From Actinomycetes bacterium (GTDB lineage Bacteria > Actinomycetota > CALGFH01): a DNA stretch of 9,933 nucleotides. A model generated the notes under the pieces. It had not been told where the DNA came from and searched no databases. It saw only the letters and a list, made by a program, of their open reading frames with translations. Shown one piece after another: positions 1-5,870 of this stretch (position 1 is its first letter; every line of letters begins with the position of its first letter). A program made the position numbers and the translations under genes. The stretch lies in the NCBI GenBank assembly GCA_030152105.1, contig JASLIH010000351.1, forward strand, positions 1 to 9,933, given 5' to 3'.

Positions 1-375
1 TTCACCTTTGAGCAGTGGCACTACGCCTTCTGTAACACCTTCCCTGAGGAGCGCTCCCGGCAGCTCTACGAGCGCTACCACATCCCCGCCTCGGTGCGGG
101 TCCTGTGGGGCAGCGCGCTCGCCACCCTCGAACCCGGCCACCAGGACACCTTCGTCAACTACGACAACGACGACCGGGCGCCGCTGCTGTTCATCTCCGG
201 CACCCACGACCACCTCATGCCGCCCTCGGTGCAGCGCTCCAACGCCAAGCACTACAAGTCCAACACGGTCACCGAGGTGGTCGAGTTCGAGGGCCCGCAC
301 CTGCTGCCGTCCCGCGACGGCTGGGAAGAGGTCGCCGACTACGCCCTCGAGTGGGCGGTGGCGCACGCCAAGTGA
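1..375 (+). CDS. Alpha/beta hydrolase, C-terminal part (5' end outside window)
   Basis: The reading frame is open from base 1 and ends at TGA 373-375, giving the last 124 residues; the start lies outside the window. The visible part looks like the C-terminal third of a soluble alpha/beta-hydrolase. A strand followed by ISGTHDHLMPP carries the probable acidic residue of the triad (Asp of THDH), and FEGPHLLPSRDGW carries the probable catalytic His. The closing helix (WEEVADYALEWAVAHAK) is usual for the fold. The nucleophile elbow (G-x-S-x-G) is not in view, so substrate and reaction cannot be named. The gene converges on the minus-strand sulfur operon with 48 nt between stop codons and no clear terminator hairpin in that gap. 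The fold is fairly sure; the function is unknown. Confidence 0.8.
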   Translation, partial: FTFEQWHYAFCNTFPEERSRQLYERYHIPASVRVLWGSALATLEPGHQDTFVNYDNDDRAPLLFISGTHDHLMPPSVQRSNAKHYKSNTVTEVVEFEGPHLLPSRDGWEEVADYALEWAVAHAK

Positions 376-423
376 GCACCTAGCGCCGGAGCATGACAAC
401 GCGCAGCACCACAGCTCAGATCG

Positions 424-747
424 CTACGGTTGCGTGCGCTGGCGGGCCGGGAGGCGGCGCTGGACCCGGCCGAGGAGGCCGCCGGCGCACTGGGCCCAGG
501 TGCGCTCGCCCATGACCCACAGCCAGAGCTCCCGGCGGTAGCCGGTGACGATCTCCTGGAAGCGGTCCCGGTCCATGCCCGCCCGTTCCAGTGCCGGCCC
601 CCATCGCTCCCAGAGGGGGTCGGCGATCCAGGATCCGGCGTCGACGACCGCCGCTCCGTGTTCCGGGTCCTGGTCGATCAGGGTCCGGGTGCGCTGGCGC
701 AGCCCGACCGGCTCCTCGGGGAGCGAGAGGTCGGACGCGGCGCTCAC
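424..747 (-). CDS. Uncharacterised Trp-rich 107-residue protein, last gene of the sulfur operon
   Basis: I do not recognise a family. The GTG start (747-745) overlaps the TGA of the upstream FrhB-like gene as GTGA, which decides the start and implies translational coupling. The product is 107 residues, probably soluble and mainly helical, with no signal peptide or membrane segment. It has six tryptophans (W40, W46, W49, W75, W77, W84) and a single cysteine (C87). The core runs through DPLWERWGPALERAG and RRELWLWVMGERTWAQC, and the tail is basic (RVQRRLPARQR). One cysteine is too few for a cluster site of its own. Its fixed place behind the siroheme reductase and FrhB-like genes suggests an accessory, assembly or docking role for that pair; this is inference from position only. 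A longer same-frame reading running up to 1854 is a shadow of the upstream gene. Confidence 0.75.
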   Translation of the reverse strand: MSAASDLSLPEEPVGLRQRTRTLIDQDPEHGAAVVDAGSWIADPLWERWGPALERAGMDRDRFQEIVTGYRRELWLWVMGERTWAQCAGGLLGRVQRRLPARQRTQP

Positions 748-1964
748 CGGTCGCGGGGCACCGGGGCCCGGTCGCTGCCGGTGTAGTTGTCGACGTGGTC
801 GGCGAAGTCGATGAACAGCGGCGCCGACGGGTCGAACGGTCGCTTGAGGCTGCGGAGGGCGACCTTGCGGTCGAGCGCGTCGAGCTTGTGGAGCGACTCC
901 TCCCGGTCCAGGTCGCGCAGCTCCAGGCGGTCGCGGACCCGCTCGAAGGCGACCCGGCCGGTCGGGGTGCGGACCAGCACGCTCGAGTAGCCGTCCTCGC
1001 TGCCGACGCTGCCGATGGACAGGTCGGCGGCGTGGCCGAGGAAGTCGGCGCACTCGTCGCAGCCCTTCAGCGCCGCCCCGTGGAAGTCGCGCACCGGCTC
1101 GTCGACCAGGACCTGCCCGTCGACGTCCTCGACGATCATCCGGCCGTGGATCACATCGACCTTGCCCACCTGCTCCAAGGGGATGCCCCGCCGGCGCTGG
1201 ACCTCGGTGACCATCAGCTTCTCGTAGTTGAAGCTCTTGGTGCACAGCAGGGCGATGGTCAGGGCGACCGCGTTGACCTCGGAGGCGCCCCAGGTCCAGG
1301 GGCGGGCCTGCATGGCCCGGATCGCCTCGACCTCGCAGGGGGTGCCGACCACGGCGATGCGGGGCTGGGGCGGCAGGTCGTGGCCGGTGAGGTCGAGGGC
1401 GGCCAGGGCGAGGGTCTGGTTGTAGAAGCTCCCGGCGCACTCGATGACCTGCTCCGGGGTCCTGGCCAGAAACGGCTCGCCCTTCCAGGGCTCGGTCGGG
1501 CTCTCGCGGGCGACCAGGGCGCCGTCGAGCTCGCCGGCCTCCAGCAGCGCGATCAGCAGGGCGCTGACCACCCCGCCGTCCTGGGCGCCCGGCAGCTGCG
1601 GCCGCACCCTGGCCGAATAGGTCTCGCTGACCCGTCCGAGGCCCTGGCCGGCCGCGGCGGCGCCCGTGATCTTCCACCCCACGCCGTCGGAGCCGGCCAC
1701 CGGCAGCGACCAGGTGGCCTCGTGACGCAGGCCCCCGCGGGGGCAGAAGTCCCAGCACAGCGAGCAGCCCGTACACATCTTGACCAGCTTGGGCAGCCCG
1801 TCGGCGCCGATCCCAATGGAGTCGCTGGGGCAGGCGGCGATACAGGCCCCGCACTGGACGCAGCGGTCGGCGTCGATGACGGCCTCCTCGAGCTCCCAGA
1901 ACCAGAGCTTGCCGGGAGCCTCCTCGATACCGTTCATCTCGTCGCGGATCTTGTATCCGGCCAT
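744..1964 (-). CDS. FrhB-like iron-sulfur flavoprotein with N-terminal 2x[4Fe-4S] domain (coenzyme F420 hydrogenase/dehydrogenase beta-subunit family)
   Basis: This 406-residue protein starts at ATG 1964, one base after the TGA of the sulfite reductase gene. A bacterial-ferredoxin domain comes first: C35-x2-C38-x2-C41-x3-C45-P and C64-x2-C67-x2-C70-x3-C74-P. The FrhB/FdhB-beta core follows, with QDGGVVSALLIALLEAG at about 128-144, VVGTPCEVEAIRAM at about 205-218, CTKSFNYEKL at 241-250, and KGCDECADFLGHAADLSIG at 300-318. C210, C241, C302 and C305 are candidates for a further cluster. In this family the core binds FAD and F420 (FrhB, FpoF, Fsr), but relatives such as 7-hydroxymethyl-chlorophyll a reductase use ferredoxin, so F420 use is not proven. 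Ferredoxin-domain-plus-FrhB is the layout of FpoF and of the N-terminal half of Fsr. Adjacency to the siroheme reductase suggests it supplies that enzyme with electrons. Family assignment is firm; the electron donor is inferred. Confidence 0.93.
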   Translation of the reverse strand: MAGYKIRDEMNGIEEAPGKLWFWELEEAVIDADRCVQCGACIAACPSDSIGIGADGLPKLVKMCTGCSLCWDFCPRGGLRHEATWSLPVAGSDGVGWKITGAAAAGQGLGRVSETYSARVRPQLPGAQDGGVVSALLIALLEAGELDGALVARESPTEPWKGEPFLARTPEQVIECAGSFYNQTLALAALDLTGHDLPPQPRIAVVGTPCEVEAIRAMQARPWTWGASEVNAVALTIALLCTKSFNYEKLMVTEVQRRRGIPLEQVGKVDVIHGRMIVEDVDGQVLVDEPVRDFHGAALKGCDECADFLGHAADLSIGSVGSEDGYSSVLVRTPTGRVAFERVRDRLELRDLDREESLHKLDALDRKVALRSLKRPFDPSAPLFIDFADHVDNYTGSDRAPVPRDR

Positions 1965-1965
1965 G

Positions 1966-3606
1966 TCAGGGCCGCCTTCCTTGGAGGGTGGCTCGCAGCT
2001 CGGCGTTCGGGAGTCGCCGCGCCCACTGGTGGAACGCCTCGCCGTCGCGCCGTTCGGCACGGTAGCGGGTGAGCAGGTCGGCCAGCGCCTCGGGTACCTC
2101 GTCGACCGGCCTGGCCCCCTCGACCCAGTCGACGAACGCGGCGTCGGTGCCGAGGCTGCCACCGAGCCCGATATCGACCGCCTCCACAATCTGGTCGTCG
2201 CGGTGGGCGGTCTCGCCACGGAAGCCGATGTCGGCGATCTGGGGCTGGGCGCAGGAGGCCGGGCAGCCCGAGAAGTGCATCCGCACGATGCCGTCGCCGG
2301 CCTCCTCGGGCCCGAGCCGGCGGTCCAGCTCACGGGCCCAGGTGGCCGCCGTGGCCTTGGTCTCGACGATCGCGAAGCGGCAGAACTCGTTGCCGGTGCA
2401 GGCCACCACTCCCCGCTCGAACGCGCCCGGGCTGGGCGAGTGGGTGGCCAGCAGCGACTCGGCCAGTAGTGCCTCGACCCGCTCGGTGGGCACGCCGGTG
2501 AGGATCAGGTTCTGGTCGGTGGCCAGCCGCAGCCCGCCGTCGCCGTACTCACCGGCCAGGCGGGCCGCCTCGACCAGGTTCTGGCCCGCCATGCGCCCGA
2601 CGGTGACGTTGAGGCCGACGTAGTGCAGGCCAGGCTGGCGCTGCGGGTGGACCCCGAGGTGGTCGCCGCGGTAGCGGCGGGTCAGGGCCTCACCGGCCGT
2701 CTCCAGCGGGAACGCGGCCCGGGTGGCCAGCTCGGCCCGGAAGCGCTCGGGGCCCAGCTCCTGGACCAGGTAGCGCATCCTGGCCAGCCCGCGGTTCTCG
2801 CGGTTGCCGAGCTCGCCGAACAGCTGGGCGATGGCCCGGAACAGCTCGACCACCCGGTCGGGGTCGGGGGTGATGAAGACGTCGATGTCGGAGGCCATCC
2901 GCGGCCCGTCCGAGAGGCCGCCGCCGACGAGCACGTTGAAACCGACCGTGCCGTCCTCCAGCCGGGCCGGCCACAGCCCGATGTCGTTGATCTCGGCCTG
3001 GGCGCAGTCCTCGCGGCAGCCGGTGACGCTCAGCTTGAACTTGCGGGGCAGGTTGGCGTACTCGCGGTTGCCGGTGAAGAAGTCGGAGACCGCCTGGGCG
3101 ACCGGGTGGGCGTCCAGCACCTCGTCGGCGTCCAGGCCCGACACCGGGCAGCAGAGCACGTTGCGGGCCGAGTCGCCGCAGGCCTGCACGGTGGTCATCC
3201 CCACCGCCTCCAGCCGGCCCCAGATCTCGGGGACGGCGCCGATCCGTATCCAGTGGAGCTGGATGTCCTGGCGGGTGGTGATGTCGAGGTAGGCGTCGCC
3301 GAACACCGGGTTGGGGGCCGGGCCGCGGGCGAAGGTTTCGGCGATCTCGCCGATGGCTCGCGCCTGGGCGGCGTTCAGGCGCCCGCCGGGGATCTTGATG
3401 CGGAGCATGAACGCGTCGCCGCCCTGTCGCTGGGGGTACAGGCCCACCCATTTCAGGCGCTCGACCTCGCCGGGGACGGTCTTGATGGCCTCGGGGCCTT
3501 CCCGGGCGTAGCGGTCCAGGACCGCGTCGCGCACGTCCAGCGGATGGCGCTCGAGCTTCCACTGCTCGACCTGGTTGAGCTCCTTGATCTTGCGGAGATA
3601 GCGCAT
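1966..3606 (-). CDS. sir: Ferredoxin-type siroheme sulfite (or nitrite) reductase
   Basis: The 546-residue product has the length and two-fold repeat of assimilatory Sir/NirA enzymes, which reduce sulfite to sulfide (or nitrite to ammonia) with six electrons. Seen in order: LKWVGLYPQRQGG and FMLRIKIPGGRL in the N-terminal half; the substrate-site strand TTRQDIQLHWI at about 110-120; ANLPRKFKLSVTGCREDC at about 184-201, with the KFK lysines; and the [4Fe-4S]/siroheme ligands CTGNEFC (C403, C409) and SGCPASC (C448, C452). Sulfite is favoured over nitrite by the sat and cysC context, not by any residue I can read. ATG 3606 is chosen as start. An in-frame TTG at 3612 would overlap the sat stop as TTGA and add two residues, so it remains possible. 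The cysteine spacing fits the ferredoxin-dependent monomeric type, not DsrAB. The FrhB-like gene follows after 1 nt. Confidence 0.93.
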   Translation of the reverse strand: MRYLRKIKELNQVEQWKLERHPLDVRDAVLDRYAREGPEAIKTVPGEVERLKWVGLYPQRQGGDAFMLRIKIPGGRLNAAQARAIGEIAETFARGPAPNPVFGDAYLDITTRQDIQLHWIRIGAVPEIWGRLEAVGMTTVQACGDSARNVLCCPVSGLDADEVLDAHPVAQAVSDFFTGNREYANLPRKFKLSVTGCREDCAQAEINDIGLWPARLEDGTVGFNVLVGGGLSDGPRMASDIDVFITPDPDRVVELFRAIAQLFGELGNRENRGLARMRYLVQELGPERFRAELATRAAFPLETAGEALTRRYRGDHLGVHPQRQPGLHYVGLNVTVGRMAGQNLVEAARLAGEYGDGGLRLATDQNLILTGVPTERVEALLAESLLATHSPSPGAFERGVVACTGNEFCRFAIVETKATAATWARELDRRLGPEEAGDGIVRMHFSGCPASCAQPQIADIGFRGETAHRDDQIVEAVDIGLGGSLGTDAAFVDWVEGARPVDEVPEALADLLTRYRAERRDGEAFHQWARRLPNAELRATLQGRRP

Positions 3607-3608
3607 GG

Positions 3609-4790
3609 TCAATCCCGTCGCGCCCGGTAGCCGTCGGCGAGCAGACGGGCCACCTCGGGCCGGGAGAACTCGGGCGGGGGCAGCTCGCCGCGGCCGAGCA
3701 GCTCGCGCACGGCCGTGCCCGACAGGTGGACCCGGGCCGAGGGCGGGTGGGGGCAGGTGCGGCTGGTCGCCATGGCCTCGCAGCGGCGGCAGAAGAAGGC
3801 GTGCTCGTACCGGAGCGGCTGGATGCCGAGCTCGCCGGGACCGTAGGCGTCGAACGCCTCCTGGGCGGCGTAGGTGCCATACCAGCTGCCCACCCCAGCG
3901 TGGTCGCGCCCGACGATGAAGTGGGTGCAGCCATAGTTCTTGCGGACAAGGGCGTGGAACACGGCCTCGCGGGGCCCGGCGTAGCGCATCGCGGCCGGGA
4001 ACGCGCTCAGCAGCACCCGCCCGGCCGGGTAGTAGTCCTCCAGCAGGACCCGGTAGCAGGCCATGCGCAGCGCCGCGGGCACGTCGTCGTCCTTGGTCTC
4101 CCCGACCAGCGGGTGCAGCAGCAGCCCGTCGAGGTGCTCCAGGGCCACCTTGTGCAGGTACTCATGCGCCCGGTGGACCGGGTTGCGGGTCTGGAACCCG
4201 GCCATGCTCCGCCAGCCCCTGGCGACCGCGTCGGCCCGGACCTGCGCCGGGGTGAGCCGCGGGCCCAGCTCCGCCGGGGTCGCGGGCAGCCGTAGGACCT
4301 GCACCGCCCCTCCGACCAGCGGACCGCGGCGGGCCAGGGTCGCCGCCACCCCCGGGTGGGCCGGGTCGTCGGTCTCGAACACCAGCTTGGCCTCGGTCGC
4401 CGGGTCCGGGTCGTGGACCTCCTCGACGTCGACCACCGCCAGCACCGTTCCGGCCTGGTCGGTCAGGGCGAGGCGGTCCGGGCCGGAGGCCAGCACCTCG
4501 GCCGGGGCCGGGAGCACTACCGGCAGCGTCCACACCGTCCCGTCGCCAAGCCGTCCCTGCTCGACCACCCTGGCGTAGTCGGCCTCGCCGAGGAACCCGG
4601 CCAGGGGGGAGAACGCCCCGACGGCCAGGCACTCCAGATCGGCCAGGGCGCGCCCGTCCAGGGACACGGCCGGGAGCCGGGCCGCCTGGGCGGCCAGGGC
4701 CTCGGCCCGGTCGGCGGGGACCAGCCGCTCGGCCAGGCGCCCGCCGTGCGGTGCCGGCAGCCACGCCGAGCCGCCCGGGACCGCGGTCAT
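3609..4790 (-). CDS. sat: Sulfate adenylyltransferase (ATP sulfurylase), single-chain type
   Basis: This enzyme makes adenosine 5'-phosphosulfate (APS) from ATP and sulfate in the cytoplasm. The 393 residues show a PUA-like N-terminal domain (VSLDGRALADLECLAVGAFS at about 42-61, then PLAGFL) and the catalytic domain with FQTRNPVHRAHEYL (Q200-T-R-N, HRAH), LVGETKDDDVPA at about 228-239, and FIVGRDHAGVG at 291-301. A probable zinc site (C334, C337, C346, perhaps H348) and the C-terminal SGTAVRELL and PPPEFSRPEVARLL follow. Single-chain Sat is unrelated to the CysDN enzyme used by many actinobacteria. ATG 4790 overlaps the cysC TGA as ATGA, fixing the start and indicating coupling. Its stop is 2 nt before the sulfite reductase ATG. 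All catalytic motifs I looked for are present, so it should be active. Confidence 0.96.
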   Translation of the reverse strand: MTAVPGGSAWLPAPHGGRLAERLVPADRAEALAAQAARLPAVSLDGRALADLECLAVGAFSPLAGFLGEADYARVVEQGRLGDGTVWTLPVVLPAPAEVLASGPDRLALTDQAGTVLAVVDVEEVHDPDPATEAKLVFETDDPAHPGVAATLARRGPLVGGAVQVLRLPATPAELGPRLTPAQVRADAVARGWRSMAGFQTRNPVHRAHEYLHKVALEHLDGLLLHPLVGETKDDDVPAALRMACYRVLLEDYYPAGRVLLSAFPAAMRYAGPREAVFHALVRKNYGCTHFIVGRDHAGVGSWYGTYAAQEAFDAYGPGELGIQPLRYEHAFFCRRCEAMATSRTCPHPPSARVHLSGTAVRELLGRGELPPPEFSRPEVARLLADGYRARRD

Positions 4791-5374
4791 GATCGGCTCC
4801 CGGCCAGCGCCGGGACCGACTGGCGCTCGAGGAGGGCCAGCACCTGGGCCGCCGACGCCTCGGGCGGCTCGGCGGCGGTGTCCAGGATGAGCTCCGGAGC
4901 CAGCGGTGGCTCGTACGGGTCGTCGACCCCGGTGAGACCACGCAGCTCGCCCCGGGCGTGCCGGGCGTACAGGCCCTTGACGTCGCGGGCCTGGCAGGTC
5001 GCCAGGTCGGCGGCCACGTGGACCTCGACAAAGCCGCCGACCCGCTCCACGGCCGCGCGGACCTCGTCGCGGACCGCGCGGTAGGGCGAGATGGCCGAGA
5101 CCAGTACGGTCACCCCGTGGCCGGTCAGGAGCCCGGCGACATAGCCGATGCGGCGGATGTTCTCGTCCCGGTCGGCCTTGGAGAACCCCAGCCCGCGGGA
5201 CAGGTGGGTGCGGACCACATCCCCGTCCAGCACCTCCACGGGGTGGCCGCGCTCGGCCAGCCGCTCGCCGACCAGGTTGGCGATGGTCGTCTTTCCGGCC
5301 GACGGCAGGCCGGTGAACCAGACGGTGACCCCTCGCGGGGGCAGGAGCGGGCGCGTTGAACTGGCAGCGGCCAC
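4787..5374 (-). CDS. cysC: Adenylyl-sulfate (APS) kinase
   Basis: This enzyme phosphorylates APS to PAPS with ATP. The 195-residue length is normal for a stand-alone CysC. The P-loop GLPSAGKT is at 22-29, followed by LDGDVVRTHLSRGLGFSKAD (49-68) and DENIRRIGYVA. SAISPYRAVRD (about 94-104) and KGLYARHARGELRGLTG with DDPYEPP (about 133-157) make up the substrate side and lid. It starts at GTG 5374, supported by the purine-rich GAGAGGAA (5390-5383 on the minus strand) about 10 nt upstream. It is the first enzyme gene of the operon, lying 69 nt behind a cysteine-containing leader peptide, and its stop overlaps the sat start as ATGA. PAPS could serve CysH (not in this window) or sulfotransferases. 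Assignment is secure. Confidence 0.96.
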   Translation of the reverse strand: MAAASSTRPLLPPRGVTVWFTGLPSAGKTTIANLVGERLAERGHPVEVLDGDVVRTHLSRGLGFSKADRDENIRRIGYVAGLLTGHGVTVLVSAISPYRAVRDEVRAAVERVGGFVEVHVAADLATCQARDVKGLYARHARGELRGLTGVDDPYEPPLAPELILDTAAEPPEASAAQVLALLERQSVPALAGSRS

Positions 5375-5383
5375 GGTGCGGTT

Positions 5384-5471
5384 TCCTCTCGAACGTTCGC
5401 GGGACGGTGCGGGCGGCCCGGCGGTCGAGGGACGAAGTGCGCGCTACGCTGCGCGGAATGACCGCCGAGCC
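5384..5471 (-). promoter_or_regulatory. Possible translational attenuator between leader peptide and cysC
   Basis: Read by eye on the transcribed strand, two helices stand out. Stem A pairs GGCTCGGCGGTC (5471-5460, near the end of the leader ORF) with GACCGCCGGGCC (5426-5415): 12 pairs including one G-U. Stem B pairs TCCCTCGA (5432-5425) with TCGAGAGGA (5392-5384): 8 pairs with one bulged A. Stem B covers the cysC Shine-Dalgarno sequence. The stems share two nucleotides at 5425-5426. The leader's Cys codons 20 and 22 (5485-5477) sit just before the 5' arm of stem A, so a ribosome stalled there should reach into it. No U-run follows either stem, which points to translational control rather than intrinsic termination. 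Energies were not computed, and the direction of the switch is unresolved. Confidence 0.45.
5390..5399. promoter_or_regulatory. Perfect 10-bp palindrome CGAACGTTCG next to the cysC ribosome binding site
   Basis: CGAACGTTCG is fully self-complementary and ends 15 nt before the cysC GTG, touching its Shine-Dalgarno sequence. It could be half of a larger operator or part of the leader RNA fold (it shares TCG with stem B of the proposed attenuator). No regulator is recognised, and a 10-bp palindrome can occur by chance. Confidence 0.2.
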
Positions 5472-5542
5472 CCGGGACACGCGCAACGAACGACACGCCC
5501 ATAGTCCAGGGCGCGGTTGCGGGTGAGGCGAACGCCGGTCAT
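5444..5542 (-). CDS. Cysteine-containing leader peptide of the sulfur operon (32 residues)
   Basis: A short ORF from ATG 5542 to TAG 5444 encodes 32 residues, including RLTRNRALDYGRVV (residues 5-18), then C20-A-C22-P. This matches the pattern of actinobacterial sulfur-gene leader peptides, usually written RLTRRRHVDL.R....C, where a conserved Arg/Asp segment is followed by cysteine codons and a sulfur-assimilation operon. Mycobacterial examples with cysteine codons act as cysteine-responsive attenuators. Here the peptide ends 69 nt before cysC and shares its strand. No Shine-Dalgarno precedes the ATG, while a TTGACA lies 32 nt upstream, which fits a leaderless or nearly leaderless transcript. 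Cys codons are TGC (20) and TGT (22). The motif match and position make this more than a chance ORF, but expression cannot be seen. Confidence 0.72.
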   Translation of the reverse strand: MTGVRLTRNRALDYGRVVRCACPGARRSFRAA

Positions 5543-5550
5543 GACGCAAC

Positions 5551-5580
5551 AAGGTGCCCGAGCAAGGCCGGCCCTGTCAA
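5551..5580 (-). promoter_or_regulatory. Likely promoter of the sulfur operon (TTGACA, 18 nt, CACCTT)
   Basis: On the minus strand a perfect -35 hexamer TTGACA (5580-5575) is followed after 18 nt by CACCTT (5556-5551), a poor -10 that keeps the A at position 2 and T at position 6. The predicted transcript start falls at or within about 2 nt of the leader ATG at 5542, consistent with leaderless translation. The -35 element overlaps the stop codon of the rhodanese remnant. An exact TTGACA is rare in DNA this GC-rich; the -10 is the weak point. Confidence 0.45.
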
Positions 5581-5795
5581 CGCCCGGGACCGGCCGTGAC
5601 CGCAAGGCCACCGGCTTCCCAGGCCTCGAAGCCGCCGATCAGGTCGGTCGCCCGGTGCAGGCCTAGGTCCTGGAGCACGGCGGCGGCCAGGTTGGAGGTG
5701 TACCCCTCCGAGCACAGGATCACGATCGGCTGGCCGTGACCCTGGACCTCGGGGACCCGGTGGGGGCTGGCTGGGTCGAGGCGCCACTCCAGCAC
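5577..5795 (-). pseudogene. Rhodanese (sulfurtransferase) remnant, N-terminal half missing
   Basis: From a GTG at 5795 the frame gives 72 residues: LEWRLDPASPHRVPE, then IVILCSEGYTSNLAAAVLQD and LGLHRATDLIGGFEAWEAGG. This is the C-terminal half of a single-domain rhodanese with the active-site loop C28-S-E-G-Y-T-S intact. Family members of this LEWRLDP type are about 120-140 residues and begin with a substrate-fold half containing a D-x-R motif. Upstream the frame stays open to a TGA near 5867-5865, but the sequence (QHRQHRIVPPPDGEDN) does not resemble that half, and no other minus-strand frame supplies it. The break coincides with the promoter region of the divergent lipoprotein gene. I call it a truncated remnant; a short functional sulfurtransferase is unlikely but not excluded. 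Confidence 0.7.
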
Positions 5796-5796
5796 G

Positions 5797-5825
5797 TTGT
5801 CTTCCCCGTCTGGTGGTGGGACGAT
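5797..5825 (+). promoter_or_regulatory. Possible promoter of the lipoprotein hydrolase gene
   Basis: TTGTCT (5797-5802) and GACGAT (5820-5825) are separated by 17 nt and end 45 nt before the ATG at 5871. Four of six bases match the -35 consensus, and the -10 keeps the A at position 2 and final T. The element begins right where similarity to rhodanese stops on the other strand. It is found by eye only. Confidence 0.25.
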
Positions 5826-5870
5826 TCGGTGTTGTCGGTGCTGGACGACGCCCAGTGGGGTCGGTCAGGG

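Noticed and set aside
591..2072. Long plus-strand frame (493 codons) antisense to the FrhB-like gene
   Set aside because: Its translation is low-complexity Ala/Gly/Arg/Asp-rich and recognises no family; such frames arise from GC-rich third positions. The minus strand encodes clear iron-sulfur motifs.
1966..3606. Dissimilatory (DsrAB-type) sulfite reductase
   Set aside because: A single chain with internal two-fold repeat, CTGNEFC/SGCPASC spacing and no second subunit gene points to the assimilatory ferredoxin/NirA type.
2623..3630. Plus-strand frame of 335 codons antisense to the sulfite reductase
   Set aside because: Compositionally biased, no motif, entirely opposite a well-supported gene.
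5125..5502. Alternative 125-codon minus-strand frame starting at ATG 5502, between the rhodanese remnant and cysC
   Set aside because: It runs out of frame through cysC and has no motif; the frame from ATG 5542 matches known sulfur leader peptides instead.
5736..5870. Upstream extension of the lipoprotein hydrolase frame to 5736
   Set aside because: It would bury the lipoprotein signal sequence 45 residues inside the protein and overlap the rhodanese remnant; ATG 5871 starts directly with a signal peptide.
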